NCBI GenBank assembly: GCA_007130585.1
Contig: SLSE01000076.1
Coordinates: 1 to 28,096 of the forward strand
Source: Syntrophomonadaceae bacterium
GTDB lineage: Bacteria; Bacillota; Dethiobacteria; DTU022
Direction of reading: 5' to 3'
DNA length: 28,096 bases
The translations under genes and the position numbers were made by a program. Of the stretch, positions 7,763 through 15,242 are shown piece after piece. The notes under the pieces are model-generated. The model saw only the letters and a program-made list of their open reading frames with translations. It was not told the DNA's origin and did no database searches. Positions within the stretch are counted from its first letter, which is position 1; every line of letters begins with the position of its first letter.

Positions 7763-8587
7763 TTAGAAGGTAAACAATTCTATTCCTCCGGAAACGTTCA
7801 ACTCAATGCCGGTTATATAACCGGCTTCTTCGGAAACGAGAAAAACAATGGCATGGGCGATATCTTCCGGCTCGCCCGGCCTGCGGAAAGCTGTCCTGGC
7901 AATCATTCGTTCGTTCATTTTCTGGTTGCCGCTTTTCCAGGCTTCCGTACCGATTATGCCCGGTACAATTGCGTTGGCTGTAATGTTATGCCTGGCGCCT
8001 TCCAGGGCCAGGCTCTTTGTTAATCCGATTACCCCGGCCTTGGTAGAAGAGTAACTGGCCTGGCCAAAACCGCCCATGGTTCCGGCTACGGAGGCCATGT
8101 TCACTATTCTTCCCCACTGCTGTTCTACCATGTAGGGCCAGACGGCCTTGGAGCAGTTGAAAGCTCCGGTCAGGTTAATCCTTAGATCCCTTTCCCAAAG
8201 TTCATCACTCTGGTTTTCCACTTTGGCGACATGATCAAGGGCGGCTGCGTTATTGACAAGGATATCAATACGTCCAAACTTTTCTTTAACATTCGCCATT
8301 ACTTCTTTAACCTGGTCCCGATCGGTAACATCCATTTTGTAGGCCGCCGATCGGCGGTTCAGTTTTTCAATTTCAGCTGCCGTTTGCTCGGTGTAGACAA
8401 CGCCCCTGCTTTTCATTACCTGGGCCAGGCCGCCGTACTTTTCAGCGCTTTCCGACTCATCGCTTTCGAGCAGGATATCAGTTATAACAACATCTGCCCC
8501 CGCCCTGGCCAGTGCCAGGGCGTCTGCGCGGCCCAGTCCGCGGGAACCGCCGGTAACCAGTGCTACTTTGCCTTCCAGGCTAAACAC
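7763..8587 (-). CDS. SDR-family NAD(P)-dependent oxidoreductase
   Basis: This is a classical short-chain dehydrogenase/reductase of 274 residues. It has the cofactor motif TGGSRGLG (12-19), NNAA (112-115), structural N138, and catalytic S166, Y179 and K183 (YSSTK), followed by the PG motif AIVPGII. It is about 25-30 residues longer than ordinary FabG-like SDRs because of a charged insertion at about residues 40-80, between the second strand and the Rossmann helix. GTG 8587 is used, preceded by AAGGGG. It lies 28 bases downstream of an SCP2 gene in the same direction, which hints at an acyl-CoA or lipid substrate, such as a 3-hydroxyacyl or alcohol substrate. The precise substrate is unknown. 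Confidence 0.85.
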   Translation of the reverse strand: MFSLEGKVALVTGGSRGLGRADALALARAGADVVITDILLESDESESAEKYGGLAQVMKSRGVVYTEQTAAEIEKLNRRSAAYKMDVTDRDQVKEVMANVKEKFGRIDILVNNAAALDHVAKVENQSDELWERDLRINLTGAFNCSKAVWPYMVEQQWGRIVNMASVAGTMGGFGQASYSSTKAGVIGLTKSLALEGARHNITANAIVPGIIGTEAWKSGNQKMNERMIARTAFRRPGEPEDIAHAIVFLVSEEAGYITGIELNVSGGIELFTF

Positions 8588-8615
8588 GGGTTTTCAACCC
8601 CTTTTGCAGTCTTAG

Positions 8616-8942
8616 TTACCCAAGCAGGCTTTGCAATTTCATGGCCAGGGACATATCGCCTTTTACTTTCAGTTTACCGGCCATAAAGGCTGAGGTTGCG
8701 TTGAGCTTGCCATCAAGCATTGCTTCAAAATCATCTGCTGCCATGCTGATGGTAATATTGGGGCTGTCATGTGCTTCTTCCACTACGGTTGCTTTTCCGT
8801 CATCGATGTTCACATGAAACACTCCGCCGTTATCTCCGGACAGGTCAAACTGGTATACTGCGCTGACCCCTTTCATTTTTTCCGGGTCTGCAGCCTCGAT
8901 TTTGGAGTTCAGGTTACTAACAAGATCTTTAAAGTCTGCCAT
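8616..8942 (-). CDS. SCP2 sterol-carrier-like lipid-binding protein
   Basis: A 108-residue protein that is a complete single SCP2 domain. It contains VYQFDLSGDNGG, a DSPNITISM strand, DDFEAMLDGKLNATSAFMAG, and the family's typical closing stretch KLKVKGDMSLAMKLQSLL. SCP2 domains hold fatty acyl-CoA or other lipids in a hydrophobic tunnel. It has no signal peptide and is likely cytosolic. ATG 8942 is preceded by AAGGAGG at a rather long 12-base spacing, with no better start in frame. A sigmaA-like promoter lies 120 bases upstream, so this is the first gene of a two-gene operon with the SDR. Bacterial SCP2-SDR pairs suggest lipid or acyl-CoA handling, but this is inference. Confidence 0.88.
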   Translation of the reverse strand: MADFKDLVSNLNSKIEAADPEKMKGVSAVYQFDLSGDNGGVFHVNIDDGKATVVEEAHDSPNITISMAADDFEAMLDGKLNATSAFMAGKLKVKGDMSLAMKLQSLLG

Positions 8943-9064
8943 TTGTGTAAGATGCCTCCTTAAAGTTTTTTATTAAGCTAAACACTTAACGATAACTTTT
9001 TAAAAAGCGATCCCCCTTCCCGGTAAACTGCTTAAACAGGTGAATTGTTACTATTGTAAAGTAT

Positions 9065-9093
9065 ATTATAATGCAAAATTGTTTGTTTGTCAT
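9065..9093 (-). promoter_or_regulatory. SigmaA-like promoter of the SCP2-SDR operon
   Basis: On the minus strand: ATGACA (9093-9088), a 17-base spacer, then TATAAT (9070-9065). The resulting leader would be about 115 bases. The -10 overlaps a plus-strand TATAAT, so the two directions may compete. Confidence 0.55.
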
Positions 9094-9255
9094 TATAATT
9101 TTTGCGACTAATCATACTAAAGGGATAATTAAGTATTCCGGGATCAAAAGGAATCCGTAGTGCGGATTTAAGTATATTTGCCGGTTGCTCTTCCCGGACC
9201 CTGAAAAGCCCTGCATTTTATATGTTCCGGCCCGGATGGGGGCAGGTTTCCTGAT

Positions 9256-9284
9256 TTGACGGTCTTCATGCCGGGGGATACAAT
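9256..9284 (+). promoter_or_regulatory. SigmaA promoter of rsmA
   Basis: TTGACG (9256-9261), a 17-base spacer, then TACAAT (9279-9284). Each hexamer is one base off consensus. The start near 9291 gives a leader of about 30 bases. Confidence 0.7.
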
Positions 9285-9320
9285 GTGTTTACCAGCAATC
9301 CCCGGGAGGCGCGGTCTTAA

Positions 9321-10202
9321 GTGAAAGATACACCCGATGTAACATCGCCGCGAGAGGTTATGGCCCTGTTTAAAGAGTATGGTTTGCAGCCTCACAAACG
9401 GCTCGGTCAGAACTTCTTAATCGACGGTAACACGGCCCGGAAAATCACGGCTGCCCTGGATGTAAAAGCGGGTGAGCCGGTTATTGAAGTCGGCCCGGGT
9501 GCCGGAGCCCTGACGGTATTACTGGCCCGCTCGGGTGCTGACCTGCTGGCCCTGGAGGTTGACAGGGGTCTGGCAGCCATGCTGGAGAATATTCTTAAGC
9601 CGTGGCCGCGGGCTAAAGTGATCATCCGCGATGCGCTTAAGGCTGATTGGACTGGACTGATCAGGGACCATTTTGCAGCGGGTTTTCCGGTAAAGTTGAT
9701 TTCCAACCTGCCTTATGTTATATCGGGCCCCTTTATGTATTCGTTGTTTGAGGCGGGGTTTCCTTTTCATACGGCAGTGTTAATGCTGCAGAAGGAGGTG
9801 GCCCAGCGCCTGGTAGCCAAACCGGGGGACAGCAATTACGGGGGTCTTTCTGTTCTCAGCAGCTATTATACCCGGGGTAAGATTTTATTTAACGTCTCCG
9901 CCAATGTTTTCTGGCCCCGCCCTACTGTCGGTTCTTCGGTTTTAAAGTTGCAGCCCCGCGAACCGCTCCTGGCAGCCGGCGAGGAAGAATTATTCTGGCA
10001 GATCGTCCAGGGAGTTTTCCTGCAGCGAAGAAAAACCATGCAAAACAACATGGCCCGGCTTTTTCCCTCGATCAGGGGAAGGCTGAACGATGTATTTGAG
10101 TATGCCTCGGTGAAACCATCAGATCGCCCCGAACACCTGTCCGCCGAGCAGTTTGCAAAGGTGTCCCGGATAGCTTATAATTACATAAATAACTTAAGCT
10201 GA
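9321..10202 (+). CDS. rsmA: 16S rRNA dimethyladenosine transferase
   Basis: RsmA (KsgA) dimethylates two adjacent adenines in the 3' hairpin of 16S rRNA during small-subunit maturation, using S-adenosylmethionine. The 293-residue protein carries the family opening KRLGQNFLID (about 26-35), the SAM-binding loop EVGPGAGALT (56-65), and the catalytic NLPY (129-132) followed by VIS. The C-terminal helical part is intact. GTG 9321 is preceded by GGGAGG at 9304-9309, a slightly long spacing. The ykuK-like gene follows after 16 bases and probably shares the transcript. Identification is secure. Confidence 0.96.
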   Translation: MKDTPDVTSPREVMALFKEYGLQPHKRLGQNFLIDGNTARKITAALDVKAGEPVIEVGPGAGALTVLLARSGADLLALEVDRGLAAMLENILKPWPRAKVIIRDALKADWTGLIRDHFAAGFPVKLISNLPYVISGPFMYSLFEAGFPFHTAVLMLQKEVAQRLVAKPGDSNYGGLSVLSSYYTRGKILFNVSANVFWPRPTVGSSVLKLQPREPLLAAGEEELFWQIVQGVFLQRRKTMQNNMARLFPSIRGRLNDVFEYASVKPSDRPEHLSAEQFAKVSRIAYNYINNLS

Positions 10203-10218
10203 AAGGTCGCAGCGGTCC

Positions 10219-10695
10219 ATGTTTTACACAAGCCCATCCAGGGGTCAGGTTACATTTTTCGAGATGTTTGAAGACCTCGTAAACTATACGAATGAATACC
10301 CCGATGAACAGTATAAGCTTATAATCGGCACCGACTCACATTCATTCCTGAATGAGTCCGTTATCTTTGTCACGGCCATTATTGTCCACCGGATCGGTAA
10401 AGGCGGGCGCTTTTATTATCACAAGCAAAAGACCGCCTACATGGAGAGCCTGCGCCAGCGCATCTACTATGAAACATTTCTCAGCCTGGAGGCGGCCACC
10501 CGATTGACCGAGCAGCTGGCCCAGAACGAAGACTGCCGGCTTAACGTGGAGATTCACCTTGATGTCGGCGAAAAAGGCGAAACCAGGGATATGATCAAAG
10601 AGGTGGTCGGCATGGTCATCGGCAGCGGCTACCAGGCCTGCATCAAGCCTGACTCTTTCGGTGCCACCACAGTCGCCGATCGTTTCACTAAGTAG
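10219..10695 (+). CDS. YkuK/DUF458-family RNase H-fold protein
   Basis: This 158-residue cytosolic protein resembles the YkuK (DUF458, ribonuclease H-like) family of Firmicutes. It contains a YKLIIGTDSHS segment near the N-terminus, a strand with VIFVTAIIVHR, and a later EIHLDVGEKG-TRDMIKEVVGMV region. These place Asp residues as in the RNase H fold (TDSH and HLDVG). The biochemical function is not established for the family. ATG 10219 lies 16 bases after rsmA with only a weak AAAGG upstream, so it may be translationally linked. No terminator is visible before the veg promoter. I do not assign a specific role. Confidence 0.75.
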   Translation: MFYTSPSRGQVTFFEMFEDLVNYTNEYPDEQYKLIIGTDSHSFLNESVIFVTAIIVHRIGKGGRFYYHKQKTAYMESLRQRIYYETFLSLEAATRLTEQLAQNEDCRLNVEIHLDVGEKGETRDMIKEVVGMVIGSGYQACIKPDSFGATTVADRFTK

Positions 10696-10783
10696 CGTTT
10701 TTGCCACTTATGAACCTGAAAATGGAAGCTGGTTTTGATTTTTGCCTCTTTAGCCCTGTTTAGGCCCCATTTCTCAGTATTTC

Positions 10784-10813
10784 TTGACCTACAGCCCCTT
10801 ATTGTGCTATAAT
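10784..10813 (+). promoter_or_regulatory. SigmaA promoter of veg
   Basis: TTGACC (10784-10789), an 18-base spacer, then TATAAT (10808-10813). The start near 10820 leaves a 25-base leader. The Bacillus veg promoter is likewise a strong vegetative promoter. Confidence 0.8.
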
Positions 10814-10844
10814 TAGGATAATACTAATAATAAGGTGGTTTTAA

Positions 10845-11111
10845 ATGGTGGCCAAGGATGTCCTATTTGAAATCCGCAAGAAGCTTGAATCGCACCTCGG
10901 TGAAAAAATAAAATTGCGGGCGAACCGCGGCCGGCGCAAGACCTACGAAAAAGAAGGCGTGTTGGAAAGTACTTACCCATCAATTTTTATTGTCAGAGTG
11001 GATGAAAACAATTATTTTCAAAGACTTTCCTTCAGTTATGCCGATGTGCTGACGGAAACTGTGGAACTTAGCTTTAATGAAGGCGAATTGCGCCGAACAG
11101 TGGGTCTCTAA
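10845..11111 (+). CDS. veg: Veg protein
   Basis: The 88-residue product matches Veg, a small beta-barrel protein in Firmicutes that in Bacillus stimulates biofilm gene expression. It shows the family features: an N-terminal helix VLFEIRKKLESHLGEKI, the basic run RANRGRRKTYEKEGVLEST, and the FSYADVLTETVELSF strand. ATG 10845 follows AAGGTGG at a normal spacing. The gene has its own promoter and a clear terminator, so it is monocistronic. In Bacillus the order is ksgA-veg-sspF-ispE. Here no sspF-type spore protein gene is seen, and NAD-salvage genes separate veg from ispE. Confidence 0.93.
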   Translation: MVAKDVLFEIRKKLESHLGEKIKLRANRGRRKTYEKEGVLESTYPSIFIVRVDENNYFQRLSFSYADVLTETVELSFNEGELRRTVGL

Positions 11112-11143
11112 CTAAAGTTTCTGGTTTTGAAAAGTTTTGCTTG

Positions 11144-11175
11144 AACCGGGTTAACAGCCCGGTTTTATTTTTTTT
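11144..11175 (+). terminator. Rho-independent terminator of veg
   Basis: AACCGGG (11144-11150), a 7-base loop, CCCGGTT (11158-11164), then a T-rich tract to 11175 with one A. Classical strong form. Confidence 0.93.
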
Positions 11176-11316
11176 GCCCGGTCACCTGGCGATCGGGACA
11201 AAAGTTACAATTTCAGCGGCAAAAGCATAACCTTCGAAGAAGGATTAATCAATCAAATGTAGAATAGCGACTGCACAGTGATTTAGAGCAGTTGCCGGGA
11301 AGACGGCAGACCTGTC

Positions 11317-11330
11317 AACTTTTCAAAGTT
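11317..11330. promoter_or_regulatory. Palindrome upstream of NAD-salvage genes
   Basis: AACTTT-TC-AAAGTT, a perfect 6-2-6 inverted repeat 43 bases before the pncA start. It could be an operator. It does not match the NiaR or NrtR consensus as I know them, and no clear -35/-10 pair is visible nearby. Confidence 0.35.
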
Positions 11331-11340
11331 TGCACTAGGC

Positions 11341-11358
11341 AATATTTCAGGCTGGCAG
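11341..11358 (+). repeat. 18-bp repeat, copy 1
   Basis: AATATTTCAGGCTGGCAG lies just upstream of the pncA ribosome binding site. The identical 18 bases recur at 24349-24366 in the region upstream of the FNT operon. Both copies are non-coding and on the plus strand. Confidence 0.5.
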
Positions 11359-11373
11359 ACGGGAGGTTTTTTG

Positions 11374-11892
11374 TTGAAAGCGCTTATCGTGGTAGATATG
11401 CTGGTGGATTTTATCGATCCCGACGGTGCACTCTATATTGGCCCCGTTGCGGAGGACCTGGTTTCTGAGGTCGGGGCAAAACTGGAAAGTTCCCGTGCCG
11501 ATGGGGACATGGTTATTTATATCTGTGATCGCCACCTGGAGAGCGACCGGGAATTTGAGATATTTCCTCCTCACAGTGTTGAAGGAAGCGGAGGCGATCA
11601 GATCATTGAGAAACTTGCCCCACAGCCCGGGGAAAGGGTGATTTCAAAAAGGCGCTTCAGCGCATTTTTTGGAACGGATCTGGATCTCACCCTGCGGGAA
11701 AAAGAAATCACTGAAATCGAACTGGTTGGTTGTGTAACCAATATTTGCATTTTATACACGGCGATGGATGCCCGGGCCCTTAATTACAGGGTTGATGTTT
11801 CACCAGGGGCGGTAGCCAGCTTCGACCGGGAGGCCCATAATTTTGCCCTGAAGGAAATGGAAAAAACGCTCGGGGTAAATCTAACGGAATAA
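11374..11892 (+). CDS. pncA: Probable nicotinamidase (isochorismatase-fold cysteine hydrolase)
   Basis: Nicotinamidase converts nicotinamide to nicotinate for NAD salvage. The 172-residue protein has the isochorismatase-like fold. The triad is at the expected spacing: D8 (VVDMLVDF), K92 (ISKRRFSAF) and C125 (GCVTNICI). A metal-site pattern resembling PncA is present (D52, H54 and H67 in CDRH and FPPHSVEG). TTG 11374 is chosen because GGGAGG (11361-11366) lies seven bases upstream; a TTG three bases earlier is too close. The specific assignment rests on the next gene, a nicotinate phosphoribosyltransferase 16 bases downstream, which takes nicotinate onward. Family membership is certain; the substrate is an inference from motifs and neighbour. 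Confidence 0.82.
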   Translation: MKALIVVDMLVDFIDPDGALYIGPVAEDLVSEVGAKLESSRADGDMVIYICDRHLESDREFEIFPPHSVEGSGGDQIIEKLAPQPGERVISKRRFSAFFGTDLDLTLREKEITEIELVGCVTNICILYTAMDARALNYRVDVSPGAVASFDREAHNFALKEMEKTLGVNLTE

Positions 11893-11908
11893 ACTTTGGA
11901 GGAATCAA

Positions 11909-12949
11909 ATGAAAGCAACGGAGTTTATAACACTCAAGGACATAGCTGCAATGGATATTGAGCCAAAAGGACGGTTTTTTTCGGCTACGGACCTGGAAAT
12001 TGAGCGGGGTCTGACCAGCGATATTTATTTTGTGCGGACCAGGGATTTATTAAACTCCCTGGGCCTGGCCGATACTGAAGTGACTGCCGAAGTGTTCTCC
12101 TCTAAAGAAGGCATTTTAGCCGGGATGGATGAAGCCCTGCACCTGCTTCGCAATCGTGAACTTGATATCTGGGCCCTGCCGGAAGGCTCGGAAATGAGCG
12201 CAAAAGAAGTGGTCATGAGGATCAGGGGGAGCTACAGCGATTTTGGCGTATATGAGACCCCCCTGCTCGGTTTCCTGGCCAGCTCCAGCGGCTGGGCGAC
12301 CGCTGCGCGCCAGTGCAAGCAGGCTGCCGGCGACCGTACGGTTGTTTGTTACGGAGCCAGGCATCTTCATCCTTCGGTTGCCCCCGTAATGGAGCGGGCA
12401 GCCGTAACCGGGGGCGCCGACGCCAGCAGCTGCATCCTGGGAGCTCTGCTCATGGGCCGGGCTCCGGTGGGAACAGTGCCCCATGCCGCCTTCCTGATTG
12501 TAGGCGACACGGTGGAACTGGCCAAAGCATACGATCGCTTTGTTCCGGAAGGCGATCCCCGGATTATCCTGGTTGATACATTTAAAGATGAAACCGAAGA
12601 TGCTTTAAGGGTTGCCGAAGCCCTGGGCAGCAGGTTGAACGGGATACGCCTGGATACCCCCGGTGAACGGGGGGGCGTGACTGCAGGGCTGGTACGTGAA
12701 ACCAGGGCCCGCCTGGATCAGGCCGGGTTTGAACATGTCCGGATTGTAGTTTCCGGGGGCCTCCAGCCCGAAAGGATAACGGCGCTGGCTGAAGCAGGCG
12801 CAGATTCCTTTGGGGTGGGAAGCTACATAGCCCGCGCCCCGGCTATCGATATGACAATGGATTTAAAAGAGGTGCACGGCAAAGCCGTGGCCAAAAGAGG
12901 GCGCATTCCCGGTATAATCGGGAATGATCGCCTGGTGAAAGTAATCTGA
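11909..12949 (+). CDS. pncB: Nicotinate phosphoribosyltransferase
   Basis: The enzyme joins nicotinate to PRPP to make nicotinate mononucleotide, the entry to NAD by the Preiss-Handler route. The 346-residue protein is of the compact NAPRTase type. It shows FSATDLEIERGLTSDIYF near the N-terminus, RIRGSYSDFGVYETPLLGFL, the ARHLHPSV segment carrying the likely active-site His, IILVDTFKDE, and the phosphate-binding VVSGGL and FGVGSYI segments of the type II PRTase barrel. It is shorter than E. coli PncB, as in several Firmicutes and archaeal homologues. TTTGGAGGAA precedes ATG 11909. It pairs with the nicotinamidase upstream, and ispE starts two bases after its stop. Confidence 0.88.
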   Translation: MKATEFITLKDIAAMDIEPKGRFFSATDLEIERGLTSDIYFVRTRDLLNSLGLADTEVTAEVFSSKEGILAGMDEALHLLRNRELDIWALPEGSEMSAKEVVMRIRGSYSDFGVYETPLLGFLASSSGWATAARQCKQAAGDRTVVCYGARHLHPSVAPVMERAAVTGGADASSCILGALLMGRAPVGTVPHAAFLIVGDTVELAKAYDRFVPEGDPRIILVDTFKDETEDALRVAEALGSRLNGIRLDTPGERGGVTAGLVRETRARLDQAGFEHVRIVVSGGLQPERITALAEAGADSFGVGSYIARAPAIDMTMDLKEVHGKAVAKRGRIPGIIGNDRLVKVI

Positions 12950-12951
12950 TT

Positions 12952-13845
12952 ATGACAGGTGGATTTTTGCTCAGGGCCCGGGCTAAAATTAACCTGGGTC
13001 TTACTGTAATCGGACGCAGACCTGACGGATTTCATGATGTTGAATCGGTCATGCAGCAGATTTCCTTAAGCGACACTCTCCTGTTTGAGCCGCAGCCCGG
13101 AAAAGGATTTGTTTTCGAATCTACTGATCCGGATTTAGCCGGGCCGGAAAACCTTATTTGCCGCTCCGCGGCATTGCTGGAAGAAAAGACCGGGCAACCC
13201 CTGCCGGGAGTTAAAGTCACGTTACACAAGAATATTCCTGTGTCGGCGGGACTGGCGGGGGGCAGCAGCGACGCCGCGGCTGCCCTGCTGGGTTTAAATA
13301 AATTCCTGCAGACGAAACTCGGCAGGCCCGAATTACTCGAACTGGCCTGCCGCCTGGGTTCCGATGTGCCGTTCTGCCTGCAGGGCGGGACATTTCTGGC
13401 CCGGGGAAGAGGCGAGAAACTGAAGCGCCTGCCTGCCCTCCCCTTTTTCTGGGTGGTGCTTGCTCTACCCCGCGGAGTACAGATTTCGACCGCGGCCGCT
13501 TACGGTTCTTTTGATCGGCGCCTGCTTGGAAAGCCCGATCTCAAACCGCTGGTAGCGGCCATTAAAAGAGGCCGCAGGAATGATATTACAGCCTGGCTGT
13601 CGGGGGGATTTACCAACACCCTGGAAACGGCTAAACTGCCCGGATCGGAGCAGGTGGCGAACTTGAAATCGCTGCTCCGGGATTGCGGCCTGAAGCCGGT
13701 TTACTCCGGCAGCGGGCCGGCTCTGTTCATGGTCCTGGAGAACTATAATGATGCCCGCAGCGCTGCCGGTGCCGTTGAAAACCGGGGCGGTAAGTCTTTT
13801 CTTTGCTGGACAACAGGTACCAACAAGGAGTGGTTAAATGTTTGA
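12952..13845 (+). CDS. ispE: 4-diphosphocytidyl-2-C-methyl-D-erythritol kinase
   Basis: IspE is the GHMP kinase of the MEP isoprenoid pathway; it phosphorylates the 2-hydroxyl of CDP-methylerythritol. The 297-residue product has RARAKINLGL with the catalytic Lys at 12, the glycine-rich ATP loop PVSAGLAGGSSDAAAA (about 96-111), LGSDVPFC with the catalytic Asp at 138, and the third GHMP motif SGSGPALFMV. ATG 12952 is two bases after pncB, with only a weak upstream site, so coupling with pncB is likely. The downstream nucleotidyltransferase overlaps it by eight bases. In Bacillus, ispE sits between sspF and purR; purR is absent here. Confidence 0.96.
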   Translation: MTGGFLLRARAKINLGLTVIGRRPDGFHDVESVMQQISLSDTLLFEPQPGKGFVFESTDPDLAGPENLICRSAALLEEKTGQPLPGVKVTLHKNIPVSAGLAGGSSDAAAALLGLNKFLQTKLGRPELLELACRLGSDVPFCLQGGTFLARGRGEKLKRLPALPFFWVVLALPRGVQISTAAAYGSFDRRLLGKPDLKPLVAAIKRGRRNDITAWLSGGFTNTLETAKLPGSEQVANLKSLLRDCGLKPVYSGSGPALFMVLENYNDARSAAGAVENRGGKSFLCWTTGTNKEWLNV

Positions 13846-14593
13846 TGCCGTAGTGCTGGCCGGGGGCGGTAAACCCGAGCCTCTGACTGATATGGAAGGA
13901 GTATCCAATAAAGCGTTCATTCCGATTCATGGCAAGGCTCTGCTCGCTTACATTATCGAAGCTCTCCGGGGAGCCCCGTCAGTAGGGCGCCTGGTAGTGG
14001 TAGGGCCGGAACAAGGATTAAAGAACCTGCGCCTTGAAGGGTACAGCTTTGATCCGGTTCCTGAAACAGGCGGCATGCTGGACAACCTGGCTGCCGGCTT
14101 TGCCCTGACCGATCGGGAAAAGCCCTGCCTGGTGGTAACCGGTGACATTCCCCTTCTTAATGCCGAAGTTACCGAGAATTTTCTGGCCCTGTGCGCTCCC
14201 CACGATCATGACCTTTATTACCCGGTAATAAGCCGCGAAACCTGCCTGGCCCGTTTCCCGGAAACAGAACGGACATATGTCCGGCTTAAGGAAGGCCACC
14301 TGACGGGCGGTAACATGGGGTTGCTTAAACCCGCCTGGTTTCTGGAAAACAGGGCCCGGCTCGAGCTGTTTATCTCTTACCGTAAAAAACCTCTAAAACT
14401 GCTGCGTATATTGCCAGTCTCTTTCCTGTTTAAATACCTCCTGAAAACGCTTTCCGTAAGCGACCTGGAAAATCACTTGTCACGCCTCCTGGCTTTGCAG
14501 GCCCGGGCTGTTTTTTGCGATTGCGTTGAAATCGCAGTTGACGTGGACAAGCCGGGCGACCTGGAAGTGGTAAAGAGGGCCCTGCTTGCTTAG
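13838..14593 (+). CDS. MobA-like/NTP-transferase-family protein
   Basis: The 251-residue product has a GT-A nucleotidyltransferase fold. It opens MFDAVVLAGGGKPEPL, followed by NKAFIPIHGKALLAYIIEAL, a match to the LAGG and K-PL substrate-loop pattern of sugar-nucleotide and MobA-type enzymes. It then has CLVVTGDIPLL (metal-binding Asp) and GGNMGLL. After that comes a basic segment with RKKPLKLLRILP and a short hydrophobic stretch, then IAVDVDKPGDLEVVKRALL, the family's usual C-terminal end. The substrate is unknown. AAGGAG precedes ATG 13838, and the start overlaps the end of ispE, so the two are translated together. It could serve cofactor, lipid or wall sugar activation; nothing here decides it. 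Confidence 0.75.
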   Translation: MFDAVVLAGGGKPEPLTDMEGVSNKAFIPIHGKALLAYIIEALRGAPSVGRLVVVGPEQGLKNLRLEGYSFDPVPETGGMLDNLAAGFALTDREKPCLVVTGDIPLLNAEVTENFLALCAPHDHDLYYPVISRETCLARFPETERTYVRLKEGHLTGGNMGLLKPAWFLENRARLELFISYRKKPLKLLRILPVSFLFKYLLKTLSVSDLENHLSRLLALQARAVFCDCVEIAVDVDKPGDLEVVKRALLA

Positions 14594-14883
14594 CCGGTAA
14601 AGCTCTCTGCCGGGGTCAGTCGAAAAATATCCGTTTTTTCGTACATCTTCTTTCAAAAAAATGTAATAATATTGGATATGCAAAGTGAAGAAAGTTTTAT
14701 ATACTTAATAACTGTATAACAAGCTTAATCTAAAAATTGCGAAATTTAATGAACATTCCGAGAATGTATCTGCTAAAATCAGGCAAATTTTGAGTCAGGC
14801 AGGGTTTCTGTAGTAATTGTCGAAGTTATGAGAATACAGATAATTGCAATCATAATTATTCATAAGCGGAAGGTGGGGTCTGT
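14594..14883. other. Intergenic region before spoVG
   Basis: 290 AT-rich bases without a gene. A weak A/T-rich hairpin (CGAAAAA 14621-14627 with TTTTTCG 14635-14641) may end the upstream operon. A possible sigmaH-type pair, a CGAAAT-like element near 14740 and GAAT at 14762-14765, is suggestive because Bacillus spoVG uses sigmaH, but the match is loose. No strong sigmaA pair was found. Confidence 0.4.
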
Positions 14884-15159
14884 ATGAAAGTAACTGATGT
14901 CCGGATTCGCAGATTGACGCAGGAAGGCAAAATGCGGGCCATTGTATCGATCACTTTTAACGAAAAGTTTGTAGTCCATGATGTCAGGGTCATCGAGGGC
15001 AATAACGGCCTGTTTGTGGCCATGCCCAGCAAGCGCACTCCCAGCGGTGAGTTCAGGGATATAGCTCACCCGATTAATGCCGAGACCCGGGGTGTGATCC
15101 AGGATTCAGTCCTGGAAGTTTACAACCGGGAAATGGCCCGTCAGATTATTGAAGTGTAA
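14884..15159 (+). CDS. spoVG: SpoVG, RNA-binding regulatory protein
   Basis: SpoVG is a small protein that affects asymmetric septation in sporulating bacilli and acts as an RNA- or DNA-binding regulator in other Gram-positives. The 91-residue product aligns end to end with the family: MKVTDVRIRRL, then MRAIVSITFNEKFVVHDVRVI, VAMPSKRTPSGEFRDIAHPI and a C-terminal helix. ATG 14884 follows AAGGTGGGG. The order spoVG-glmU-prs-ctc-pth is exactly that of Bacillus. A separate promoter before glmU follows. Identification is secure. Confidence 0.96.
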   Translation: MKVTDVRIRRLTQEGKMRAIVSITFNEKFVVHDVRVIEGNNGLFVAMPSKRTPSGEFRDIAHPINAETRGVIQDSVLEVYNREMARQIIEV

Positions 15160-15179
15160 GAAGCCGACTGTAATTATTT

Positions 15180-15209
15180 TTGCTTCCAGTCTTTTAACTG
15201 CAGTATAAT
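15180..15209 (+). promoter_or_regulatory. SigmaA promoter of glmU
   Basis: TTGCTT (15180-15185), an 18-base spacer, then TATAAT (15204-15209). The -10 is perfect and the -35 is weak. The start would be near 15216. Confidence 0.6.
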
Positions 15210-15242
15210 AACATCATCAGATTTAATACTGGAGGTCTGTTG

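Larger units (their letters stand above)
8943..9320. other. Intergenic region between SCP2 and rsmA
   Basis: 378 bases with no convincing gene. It contains divergent promoters: minus-strand boxes at 9065-9093, a plus-strand pair TTGTTA (9045-9050) and TATAAT (9067-9072), and the rsmA-proximal promoter at 9256-9284. A short hairpin (AATCCG/CGGATT, about 9151-9169) is too weak to call. Bacillus has rnmV just before ksgA; no rnmV is found here. Confidence 0.6.

Noticed and set aside
7556..8023. 155-codon plus-strand frame across the tatD end and SDR end
   Set aside because: It crosses a strong terminator and overlaps two clear genes; the translation shows no domain.
8231..8686. 151-codon plus-strand frame opposite SDR and SCP2
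   Set aside because: It is antisense to two well-supported genes and has no ribosome site.
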